Position numbers and translations under genes: made by a program | Shown here: piece by piece, positions 10,829 to 22,400 of the stretch | Numbering within the stretch: the first letter of the stretch is position 1 | How the letters are laid out: every line of letters starts with the position of its first letter | Assembly (NCBI GenBank): GCA_016859345.1 | Contig: CM029116.1 | Coordinates: 6,047,643 to 6,111,642 of the forward strand | Source of the DNA: Istiophorus platypterus | Taxonomy: Eukaryota; Chordata; Actinopteri; Istiophoriformes; Istiophoridae | Reading direction: 5' to 3' | Length of the DNA: 64,000 bases | The notes under the pieces: generated by a model | Database searches by the model: none | Told to the model about the DNA's origin: nothing | What the model saw: the letters and a program-made list of their open reading frames with translations, nothing else

Positions 10829-13739
10829 AATCTTTAATATTCATGAGAGTTCAGCTGATTTTCTCAAATGGATCTTAGCGGTGATGGAATAAACTGCCTG
10901 CAGATTGTCGCCTCACAAATGCAGAGGAGAGTTTAAACGCCGCTGATTTGCAGAGTTCACAGGGTTGGGACTTTTGAAGAAATGTCAGATTTAATGTCTG
11001 TCAATGCAGCAGCACCCCCTGCACACGATAGATGATAGACAAATAACATAAAAGAAATATTGCATCCTGACATTCATAATATTTGTGTTTTACTACCCAC
11101 GCTACTTAAATTCATTGCCTGTTCCACATTGATTTGGCCTCTGTATGCACTGACAAACCCCATACTAATTCCTCGAGTAAGATATTCAGCCATTGCCCTT
11201 TTTAACAGCCTAAAGTTTCCTGACCAACTTCACGTTAATAACCAATCGGCCCCAGAGTCTGGTGTTGTGTTGTTGCCTGGAATTTATTTGCCCTCCCATA
11301 AATTATTCAGTATTTTGCATCGACTAACTGCCATACCTTTAAGGTTGTGCATCCAAGACCTTGGCACACCTTGCATGTTAATATAGCCAGACTTGCAAGG
11401 TTAAAGACAAATCCCAAAATGACCAAGGCCTTAGTAGAGTTATCCTAAGAGACAAAAATTGTGTCAGGCTCCCTTATTGTTTTTCAAGTTTCCTGTTGTG
11501 GCACGAGGTCCGTCCATTAATTTCTTCTCAGCCCTTTACGTCACGCTCTGAGCTCTAAGTTGCTATCAGAGCGGCTCAGTAGCAGCTTGTTGGGCAGAGC
11601 GTCAGATTATTGCACTGTTGAAAGCTCCCCTGTTGTCGAGCCAACGTAGACTGAAGTATTATGGCCTGTCATCATCAGGATGTCAATGCAGATCCTCACT
11701 CCATCTGTCTATAGATATCCACTGCGAGGGCACATCCCATCCCCTCCGACACTCGGTGCAATTATAAAAGCCTGGCAGAGGCGGGGCAGCATGTTGCCCA
11801 GATAAAACAGGCTCACAGTGAACTATATTGCTTACATTCTCACACGCTGCTAGTCAGGAAATTAAGTTGAAACAAAAGAACCGCCGTGCTCAACTCGGAT
11901 GTCTTCAGAGTATAATGGGGCCTGACCCAAATCGCATGGAAATGGAAAAAAAACACCCAACAAGTTGCAGCAGCAAGGACTGCTCATGCACTTCCTGCGC
12001 ATGGAAGGTGTGATGTTGTTGCCACCTCAGACAGCAGTCATTCATGGAAGCAGGTGATGAAGACCTTCACACTTCCAAAAAGCACCACCAGGGGCTACCA
12101 AAAGCCAATCAGCATTTAATAAGCACTTGGGAAGATTATTTACATCTTAAGCCTTAAGCCTTAGACGTGACTGAAGGTTGTGATTGAATAATTGTCCCCC
12201 ATGCGTGGGTGTGTGCTGCTGTTGTGGATGTGCTATAGGAAGGTGAGGTGATAAGGAAAATCATGCCCACTTAGGTTGCGACCTTGGTGTCTGGGGTCAC
12301 TGCAGTGACTCGTCCTGCTCAGGACAGAAAACACGGAGCCCCTCAGGAAAAGAGATGCCCACCATTGTTTAGACTTCACGCTGATCATCAGCGGTCACAA
12401 AAGTATGAGTGATAGTCTTTGTACATCTTGTTATTTGCCACATTTTGTACATTTAATGTGTCGGGTAACTGTGATTGAAGAAGTCACGCTTGTTTATGTT
12501 TCTTTGTGAAAAAAACTTTGCCAAAAGTTCCAGTCTTTTCTAAAATAATGCACGATTAACTGTGAGAAAAATTTTGATTTATTAACTGCCATTTGATTTT
12601 GAGCCATTTAAATTTTTTTAAAACCATTAATGTGAAGATGAATTGTTCCTCTGTAAGTCAAACAACACTTCCGTACAAACAATAAAACTCCTACATCAAG
12701 TTTCTTCCCCTTCACGGCAAATCTCGACTGACAGTAACACTGCCAGCAGCTGTATTTTTAGTCAGATTTTTGCTGGTAAAATTTTTACTTTGAACTTTTG
12801 TATTTTTTTTTTTCAATGGTATAAATGCTGAGGCTTAAACAACCATCTCCTGCAATAATCCCAAACATATCATGGAATCGTAAACGTAAAAGAAGAATGA
12901 ATCACTTTTGTGTTTGATCAGTCAGCACAGACGGTGGTAAAACAGAAATGCAGGGTCATAATTATGATATATATTCAGGAGAATATTCATATATGCTCAT
13001 AATACCCTCCCACAAACACAAATACTGATAATGGAGAATATAAATATTACTACCAGTTCTAGTATTACAGTGTGCTGCAATTGTGCGTGTGGTTTGTCCA
13101 GGGGTTGTTGCCATGCCTCAGAGCAGAAGCCGCTGCTTGTATGCTGTCAGTAGGTGCAGTCAACATCAAACCCTGTTTCAGCTCTGTATTTCATTACTCT
13201 CAAATGTATCAGAAAGTAGGAAACTAGAATGTGCCAAGTGTTGCGTAGGCCATATCACTGTCTATGACTGTTGATATAGTATGATGATGACTTTTTTTTT
13301 TCATGTTCCCCTTGGTGCGATGGAGAGAGAGAGAGAGAGAGAGAGCATAAGGCTGCCGAGCGGGCAGGGAGAGCAAGTGGCATGGAGGTGGGTGAGAAAA
13401 GGAGCAAATACCGAAGGTTAAGACCGAATAATGACATCGCACCATTATTATCATTCCCCTCACATACAGGCGAAAGGTACAGGTGGAAAAGGACCCTGAT
13501 AACTTTGGGAACATTCGTATTGAACCAGCGAGAGAGTATCTGTCTGTCGATGTGCTGCCAAACAGCCATCTCGCTTCTTTAAACCGCCTATTAGCTCAGG
13601 TACAGTGGTGCTGATGTGGCGGCTGCAAGCGGGCCAGTTTCCCCCTCATCCAAATTTATTCAGGCAAGGATGGCTGGCCTCCAGCCTCTGCACACCTCAG
13701 ATTCAGCGCACAACCGCACACATGGGAGCTTCCCGGCAC
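10829..13739. other. Noncoding interval, nothing recognised
   Basis: Unique sequence with short unrelated frames, the longest about 108 codons at 11060-11386, with no domain I recognise. A GA microsatellite lies at its right end. Confidence 0.5.
13323..13347. repeat. (GA)n microsatellite
   Basis: About 12 GA units. On the minus strand it produces Ser/Leu runs in overlapping chance frames. Confidence 0.95.
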
Positions 13740-13759
13740 AACCACAGGTCTCTTACTAT

Positions 13760-13925
13760 GGATAACTGAACGGCTTCACCGGAGTGGCTGAAGGTTATGT
13801 GCCTTGCTTAAGGGCAGCTTTAAGGTAATCATTGAAAAGATTTTCTCCAATGATACATGGATTAGAACCGGTGACCTTCTGCTCAGAAGTCCGCATAAGT
13901 TTACTGCTAACTCTGTAGTTTTAAC
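13760..13925 (-). mobile_element. Possible tRNA-related SINE remnant
   Basis: Read on the minus strand, the segment has a B-box-like ggttctaatcc (about 13861-13871), preceded by 'cagaaggtcacc'. Its + strand includes 'gtgccttgcttaagggcagc'. Both phrases are typical of dispersed fish repeats with a tRNA-like head. The A box is not clear, so this could be chance or a different repeat. Confidence 0.35.
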
Positions 13926-14600
13926 CTTTAAGGCTCATATTTGCCTCTTTCAAACCTCTTTTTTCTCATCATGACGATAAACAAAGTACATAACGATTAT
14001 AAAGCTATCTGTGATGACTCTTTGCCTTTGATTGTTAGCAATGCTGTAACTGACTCCCGGAGGTTGTTGGTAATCATTTCACTTAACCTAATTTTAAAAA
14101 GCTTGTGGTACATTTTGTTTATGATGAACAAAAAGACCTTAGAGGACCCTCAGCACACTTGCGGATGGGGAATGTACAGAACTACAAATTGAAATGCACA
14201 CCTGATGATAGGACTAGATAAAAAATAAAATTAAAAAAAAAAAAGTCAGAGGGTTACCAAAGTTGATCCTGAAGGGGGAACCGAATATTGGTATGAAATT
14301 TTTCTGAAAGTCCAACCCCGGTGATGGTCGGCATTTGACTAAAATATCAACCTCACTGTGGCATTTGTGGAAAAGTCAGGGGATCACCAAAGTCAGAAGG
14401 AAACATTCTCTCAATGCCTTGCAAAAAAAGAAATTCATGACAGTTCGAGAAATTTCCCCCAAAAGAAAACAAGAAGGCTAACTTTACGGTGGTGCTAGAG
14501 GCAAGCATAGCCACAAACAATACAGTTATCCTTGTTTCTGAATGCGCTGCAGTTGAACATTCTGCGTTGTCACTATTATGTCAAATCATTATACAGAGCT

Positions 14601-15139
14601 TTAAAGGGTCAGTTCACTCAAATAATATAAAGACATATATTTCAACTTTTCCCTAGTGGCGCTGGGCTGGGGCTTATTGTCCTGTGATTTTTGACATTCC
14701 TCTTGCTGCCCTGATATAGTATTGTGAATGAATTCTACCGAAAAGCACTGGGAAGTCAGCAGCAATGTGTCTCTCCTGACACAGCAGCCACAAACATCAC
14801 CGACACGGTTCTCACTGAAACTTTTCTAAACCACAAATAGTCCTCATGAAAAGGGTCGACAACAGGGTTTACTATTGATTAAATGAGTACACTGGGCATT
14901 GTTTTTTGGAAAGACAACATTTTTTAATCACTTGAGGAGCACAAACAAAATTACTTTCACCTTCACTGTATTAGGATGGCAGCAGAAGTTTTTGTGCTTC
15001 AATCGAATATCTCAAAACCTGTGCGCATAAAGCTGAAACAACCAGCATCGTGGATAATTACTGTCTGTGGTAAATGACAAAGTAATAGGATTTTTATTTA
15101 TTTATTTATTTATTGTTATATGGATGAGTTGACCCTTAA
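14601..15139. mobile_element. Non-autonomous DNA transposon with TTAA-type ends (copy A, complete)
   Basis: The left end is ttaaagggtcagttcactca. The right end, reverse complemented, begins cttaagggtcaactcatcca, so the two ends form an imperfect inverted repeat of about 20 bp. The roughly 500-bp interior has no transposase. The TTAA at each edge suggests a piggyBac- or Kolobok-type target site, but that is inference. A (TTTA)n tract sits near the right end (about 15091-15114). Two partial relatives occur at 16780 and 42276. Confidence 0.65.
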
Positions 15140-16779
15140 GTGATTTCTGAATTTGCAAAAATAAAAAAAATAAAAAATCTTTGAGGCCTGGATGTACAGC
15201 ATATTCAAATTTAATAATCCATGTATCTGTGTTTGTTCACCTCTGCATGACCCGCCGTGCTCGTTAAATGTTGAAAACAAGATAAACAAAAACATTTTTT
15301 TTTTTAATTTATTTTTTTTTTTTCAAATAATCCCCACGTGGCACAAGAACCCGGCAGAGAAAAATTCGTACTCAGATAAAAGGTGTCAGAGGAGGCGAGG
15401 GGAGGATTATCAATCCGAACTGATCTCCCACGCTCAGTCATTACAGAAATGTTGTTGTATGTGCATCCTCATGCGCAGTGCTTTGTAAGAATCACTTAAA
15501 TTCAGGAAGCTAATCATTCCTTGCCAGTCTGAGTGTAGAGGTTGTTATAATAAAAGATGATCACCCAGTAAAATGTGACATTTTTAGCAATTAAGAGCAT
15601 TGCAGCTGCTGCAGGGAACCTGAGATCTGCCGGTTTGACACAGCATGTCTGACAGTTGAATGAGGGGGTTTTTGCATTAAGATTAAAGAACAATCCAGTG
15701 TACTTGAGAAAGTAACTACTCTTTATACTTCGTCAACAAGTTCAGAGCCCATCTAAACATACTTACCCTTGCAAGGTTAAAAGCTTGATGGATTCAAACT
15801 CAGACAAATCCCTGCTTTTATTTTGCTCAGCTGTGAGTTTGTCTCCATTATGCTGCCGTTGCCTGTGAGCTCTGGAGTTTGTGCAGGAAAGTGCTGAAGG
15901 TTGCCTCAGCAAAGTGCCTTCCGTATTCAAGCGAAGGACAGTTTTTGAGCGAACTAGACAGGTAATTATGTATTATTTCTACCAACAATTATGTGTCTCT
16001 GAGTCAAACTGAACACCAGACATACGGGGGCTGACTTAACTCTAAAGTGTTAATTAGGCTTCCAGTTTCAGGATACTGTTACCGTTAATGGGTCTCACTG
16101 AGCAGAGAGAATAGGCCTAGGCTCTCTCTGTCGATATCCTCCTGCACGGCAGGAGGATTACAAATTGTAGAAAGTCTTGAACTGAGTCCAGCATTTTATT
16201 AGGCTTGTATATTTTTTAATATATTGTAAATCATCTGGGAAGAAATTGTTTACATTTCATGTTTTTTTCATGCGGGAGAGAGTGATACACACAGAAGTGT
16301 TGGCACTCATTGGGCTGCCGAAAATAATGAGATGGACTGTTTTATTTCCTGTCTTTTACTGCTTAAATTAAAAAAAAAAAACAAAAAAAAACAGAAAAGA
16401 TGTGACATACATTTGGGCTATGATGTAGATGAATTTAAAGCAAACCACTTGGTTACCATAACAGTACAAACCTACCTTGCAGTCTCCGAACGGTTGTAAA
16501 GCATGACAATAAAAGGTATTTTGAGTTCTTCCGAGTTTTGGAATTCAAAGCATTTTTGACCGAAAAGCAATGTGGTAATGAAAAATGACGTCCAGAGAAA
16601 AAGTCCAAAAGTAGCCGATGGGGTAAACCAATGAAAGAGCGGATACACTGTTGTCTGACAAATTGCGCAAGATTGAATAGTTTGCCTGGGGAAATATGCA
16701 AAATGGAAAAGTGGCACATAATCATACGAAGCAGTCACATAGTCCGTAGAGGTACTGCACCAAGTCATTACATAGAGCT
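15140..16779. other. Noncoding interval, nothing recognised
   Basis: Unique sequence with T runs near 15294 and 15311 and an A-rich run near 16370-16390. No exon was identified. Confidence 0.5.
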
Positions 16780-17000
16780 TTAAAGGGTCAGTTCACCTAA
16801 ATTATCTAAAGCCATATACTCCTGCTTATCAGTTGTGCTGCTGGGCTATGTTGTCCCAAGGTTTTCAAGTGTGCATCTTGTACATTCCCGCTGCCGTCCC
16901 AGCAGTGGAGGTGAATGAATTTAGCAGTGGAAAACTCAACAAAACTCAACAAAACTCAACAACAATGTTGTCTTTCCAGAATCCGCATATTCATCCCCAG
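16780..17000. mobile_element. Partial relative of the TTAA-type element (copy B)
   Basis: It begins ttaaagggtcagttcaccta, matching 18 of 20 bases of the copy A end. It then shows the same order of phrases: 'gtgctgctgggct', 'ttgtcc', a 'cattcc..ctgccg' block and 'gtgaatgaat'. A triplicated aaaactcaac motif (about 16926-16960) lies inside. The right end is missing. Similarity to copy A seems to extend about 10 bp upstream of the TTAA. Confidence 0.55.
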
Positions 17001-18414
17001 CCCCTCTGAATTTAAAAAAAAAAAAGAAGAATTGAAAACTTAAACCATTCTTCTCTTTGTTAAAATTGGTGTCATCATAACTTCAGTCTCCTTCAGTGAT
17101 GGAATCTCATTAGATGCATGTAATGGAGGTTAGTGCAGGAGAAAGTGATCTGGCTCTGTGTGATGTCAAGCTTGTGCTTTTTGTGCAAACACCCTGTTAG
17201 TGATGAGCGTTAATTGTTAATTTTTTTATTTATTTATATGTTTTTTTTTTTACGTAGTCCTAGTATGATTTGCCGTTAACTGTATCATGGGATCATCTCA
17301 TCTCTGCATTGACATTCAATATAAACTGCACTCTTCAAGGAAAATAAATAGCATTTCATTAAGGCTACCTGGTAAAGCAGACATCGCCGTCATCATCAAA
17401 TATTAGAACGGGTTATTCACTGAGTTCAAATTGCAAATCCTGTTACAGGTTGTAAAATGTTGGCAACATCAAATCAACCCCACACACACACACACACACT
17501 GTACAGTATAGTCAACAAAAGACAGCTCATAAAAGTCCGGTTCAGATGTTGGTGTGGGAGAAACACAGCGATTTCTGTCATCAGATGTCTGCTCTGTTGA
17601 CAGGTTTGGGTTAGTCAGAATTAATTCAAAAAAAGAGTGATTATGTAGCTCAACAGAAGTCCCATTAATCAAAAGCTTTTTAAATTTTTGTTTTACACTG
17701 TCATCAGTATCAGGCAGATAGTTTCACATTGGATAATAGCATTTGAGAATTACTTTTCATTTAGTTCGTCTTAGTTGTTTTAATCATTGTTTCAGAGGCA
17801 GAGCTTTTAATATAATGCGTGGAGCAAAGGAGAGCTGTAAGTCTGTGCTGGAAACTCGGTTGAGCTTTGTATACACACTTATGTTTACGCAAACACTGCG
17901 GTGCAATTAGGTCTCATTAGCATTTTGATTCAATGTAAATGGAATTATTTCCATGGCTTCCTGTGCATTATACATATAACAGCGTAATCAAAATAAGTTT
18001 ACTTTTGTGCCGATGATGACTGATGGCACTGAATTAAAAAGAAAGCTGGTAAACATTAAATCAATGCTCATGTATTTTAGATATTGGTGTGCATTGCAGG
18101 AGGGGTCCGAGTCATGATTCCTGGTTGACTTTGAACCGAGTGAGTCGAAAATCTGATTTGAAAGTAAGGTCAGAGCAGGAGGGTTTTGAGATGATGTGCC
18201 ACAATCCCATGTGCTCATAGTAGCAGATGTGGAGAGATCATATTTCCCATTCAAAGCCTGTCTGCTCCTCAGTTTTCACACTGACGAAATGAAAAAAAAA
18301 AAAAAAAAATCAGGATAAAAAAAATAAAACCAGGAGGGGGAGAGGCAATTTAAGCGATGAAAGAGGACTTCGGAACGTCGCTCCGAATAACATACAAGAC
18401 ACATACCATAGATG
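17001..18414. other. Noncoding interval with small repeats
   Basis: It holds A and T runs (about 17010, 17242 and 18292-18310) and a short CA tract at 17481-17499. No gene was seen. Confidence 0.5.
17481..17499. repeat. (CA)n microsatellite
   Basis: About nine uninterrupted CA units. Confidence 0.9.
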
Positions 18415-18478
18415 CACCGCTCAGCCAATACATTAAAACCAGTGACCCGTTTTAATGCTGTGGCTGTACAGTGTGTAT
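18415..18478. mobile_element. Miniature Tc1-like palindrome (two fused terminal repeats)
   Basis: A left arm (18415-18439) and right arm (18449-18473) match as inverted repeats at 19 of 25 positions around a 9-nt spacer. Both arms contain the 'cagcc..a.cattaaaac' signature of fish Tc1 terminal repeats, and the right end is followed by tgtata. It looks like a Tc1 relative reduced to its two ends by internal deletion. Confidence 0.55.
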
Positions 18479-18479
18479 A

Positions 18480-19436
18480 TACTGCATGCTAAAACTGCTC
18501 ACATAAGCATTTTTCTGACCTCGTTGTAAACAAACCCCAGCTACTAAGCCATCTTATGTGCTTATTTGTGTATATACTCAGATGAAGTAAAGGTACAGGC
18601 TGACGCTGAATGCATGCCAAGCAGTTGCATGGTGGAGAAACAGACAATGAGATTTTTATTTATTTAGTAAATTTTTTAATTTTTAATTTTTATTTTTACA
18701 CTTCCAGCACTATAGACCCAGGAGGTATTTCAAAGTTGTGCACCATGGAGGACTAGGGTGGAGGGAAAAAAGTGCACCGACATGTTTGTGATTATACAAA
18801 ATTTTTCGAAAGATTTGCTCTCTGGGCCTCAGAGTTGGAGCTAGTGTGGAAACTTTTAGCAAACTTTTCACATTTCCTTTTAATATTAAACAGTGGTGTG
18901 TATAGGGAGTTTCAACAGTTTCGAATGAAACAGTCCCACACCAGCAGGGAGTCTCAAAATAACCACAAACTTTTTTGAATATTTTGCTGTAAGACCGTAA
19001 GAAAAGTATTGCTCTTTCAGTGATAATCTGGGATATGCAACAGTGGTTACATAGGTGTAGACAAATAAAGGTAACGGGGCTCCTGAAGATCAATCCTTAA
19101 TGCACATAACTGTGAATTGCTGATGGGAAAAGAAAATCCTCTTGTATTCCGAAAAAAAAAAACATTGTAGATGGAACTTTGGATACAAGTTTCCACACCG
19201 AAGCCCCACACTTGACTTTTGATGCCGCTGTAGAGCTATCAGATAATTGGTTAGTAAACTAGATGCTAATAAACGGGATATTACTTTTCTTCAATTTGTC
19301 ATGCTTCTTTCTGGTCTAAGTCAACTGAACTGTCAGTAACCTATGAGCTCATTTCCATATTGTTTGCAGTCGTATAATGACTCAAAATTAGCTTCTAATT
19401 AAATCCAAGGAATTCACACTTGAGTGCCGATAGAGA

Positions 19437-19477
<41 letters not shown>

Positions 19478-22400
19478 TGTGTGTGTTTGTGTGTGAGCTG
19501 TCTGCGTCTGCCGAAATTCATTTTGTGGTTCCCCACCGAGGAGGCAGAAAATAATGGGCGGTACACTCAGGCGAAAACAGATCATCAAGGATCAGGTTTA
19601 CTTTGAGTGAAAGTAAATGTTGTTTACGTCTGAAGCAGATTTTAAGCCTGATTTTGATGTGATCATGAGAAGTTTACTGGCGATTCAGTGAAGCGTCTGC
19701 GAGTCCCGAGTCTGACGGTAGAATATATCCTGCATGTGTGACCGGTTTGTTGTTGAAAAGCCTTTAAGAAGTTTGACAAAAAGAAAGTGTGTATCCTGGT
19801 TTCAGTTGTATCAGTTCCATTATCTGTGTTTCTACGCCCCCGGCATTTCTGATGTGGTTTTCCTCGGTTTTGTCTTATCCTGCCGGCTACTGCATGGTGT
19901 CTAGCCTGAAAAGAAAAAAAAAATGTCACTTATCAGTAAATGCTATCTATCAACAAACATGTAGGATGCAGCAAACTAAGTGAAGCGATAGTTGGTGCTT
20001 TCCTTTGGGGCTTCTTTTGCAGACTGGCTCTTGTGTTTGTCCTTTTTACCTGAATTCCACTACTTGATGTATGGTAATTTGCATCGAAAGCTCATCTAGG
20101 CAATTTGCTAATTTACTGCACAGTTTAAGTGCATTCCTTTAAACTATGCCACTACCTTGGCCATACAGAGGCAGATGGTTTCATATGTATGTGGCCGTTA
20201 AACAACACATCCCTCTCGCCAATCGGTTATTTGAATTTGCATATAAATGTGTTTGACCTTGAGTCTTTGCCCATGCTGCCTCCTCTTTGTTGCCTCACAC
20301 CTTTAATTGGCTAATTATTTTGGGTTTTGTGCTCAGCCTGCTTCATTATGCATCGTGTTTGTTTTGGGTTTCTCATGTGTTGCTGGTGAGAGGTGATTAG
20401 GCAGGAGATTTGTAAGTGTCGGCTTTGCGCAGCAATTTTGTTTTTTAAGGATTCAGTGTGTTATCGTGAAAATCAGGCAAATATTATTTAACTGTAACAT
20501 GTGATGAAGCCATTGGGCCATTTTGGCCTTTCCCCGCTGTAAATGGTACTCATCAACCTCAACTTAAAATGACCAACTGACTGTGAGATCTGCAGTTTGG
20601 TCTGTTGGAATGAAACAAATATGATAAACAGCCTCTTAAAAGTCTGCACAGGGATCAGGGTAGAAGAGTTTGTGCAGTAGATTTACTGATCTCAGCACAA
20701 ACACGGTGCAGGTGGCAGGTAATAACAATACGAGCCAAGACTGAAAGTGCTGTGTGAAATTAAACAAATATCGGAGCGTTGTCATCAGTGTTAACATAGA
20801 CTTCGAAGCTTTGGAGGCTTTAAAGACTGAAGGAGGCAGAGTTGCCTTGCCGCCTCATCAACAACACGATAATTCTTAATATTCTCAAACCCTGACAATC
20901 GCAGTAACGGACAGTTACTGACACACACAGTCTTCGTTTTGTGGCATTGCTCGCCTGTAGCTGAAAGATGATGACATTTTGTCTTGGGCATCGGATAGAA
21001 TTGCCCGTGACATTCCCGTAGGAGGAGCCTGCAATCAGAAAAGCTTCCCGAGTCTGCGGAAAGGCGGATACATCAGCATTACAGAATATCTCCCTGAGTA
21101 ACAAAGATGAAGCAATTTTAAGGGAGAACAAAGGAAGAGCTTGTGCTTTTTCTTTTTTATCCACAGCGCAGGGATGCTGCACTGAATATCTAATTTTCTT
21201 TTTTTTTCAATAAAATAAAAAATTCCATATTCCAGGTTTATATCATGTGTTGTTAGTCTGACTGAGTTATTTAAAGTACTTTCGGATGAAGTTTAACAGC
21301 AACTATGAGTGAACGAATAAAACATTCAGGCCCAGCCATCAGTACAGTGACCGGGGGGGGGGGGGGTAATGCAAATGATTAGCTTGTTGATGCATCTCTA
21401 TCTTCCTCAACATATTACATTTTAATTTGACATCACACAAAGACTTCCAGTCATCTGCTCCTCCCCATCAGGATCATTAGCATGCAGTGATGATCCCTGC
21501 GGCCTTATGAGCCTAATGCCAAGGAGCTGTCGCATCACAATAACAGTTTGTCATTGTGCTCGGCCGTCCACCTGGGTGCGAAACTGCAGCCACAATGAGG
21601 ACCATTTATATCCCAGCCAGCCGATGACACTGTTAGGCAAACCCTCGTCTGATGAGGAGTCGCGTAAGCAATCAGGTTCGTTTTAGGTAACATAAATATT
21701 CTAATCAGATGGAAATTGGCCTCTTGAGGATCAGTGATGAAAGCCGTTGCAATGGCTAACTGCAGTTCAGGAGGAACTGGTCTCTGTCAGATATAGACGC
21801 ACGTCTCTCTTCATGCCCGTCATATCTGTCTCTCTCTGTAGATAACATCTAAACACAGATTGCAGGTTTGAGGAGCTTGTCAAGCTTCCTGGCTGCTTAT
21901 ATTGGAGCTAATTGGCACTTGATGGAAGAAAATACAAACTAGTTTCAGTGTATTTACTTTCCCCCTACCGTCCTCTGAATATTAGCTCATGCACTTTTTC
22001 CTATTCCAGTCCCAGGTGTTAGTTAGGATGTTCTGGTGGGAAAAAAAACAACAAAATCCTGCTTTTGTATTCAGGGTTTACAATAAGAAGGATAGAAGCT
22101 TATCTCTGCTACTGCAAAGCGGATGTGGCTCTTGGAGGCAGCCTGAGTTTAACAGAAGTCTACTTGTGTTGTACACATGGGTCAGACTTGACCATCAATG
22201 TGCATTTAAACGTGATCACTTAGAAATGAAAATGCTAATAAGGAGGCTTTATGGTGGCTAAAGGACAAATGTTAAATCCTTTCCCCATTATAAGATGCGG
22301 GCCTGGTGGAGAATCACTAAAATTTAAAATGTCAAGGTACCTCTTCATCTTATTTAAACTTTTATTAGAATTTTATTAGAAATCTATCTCCTGCAGGGGT

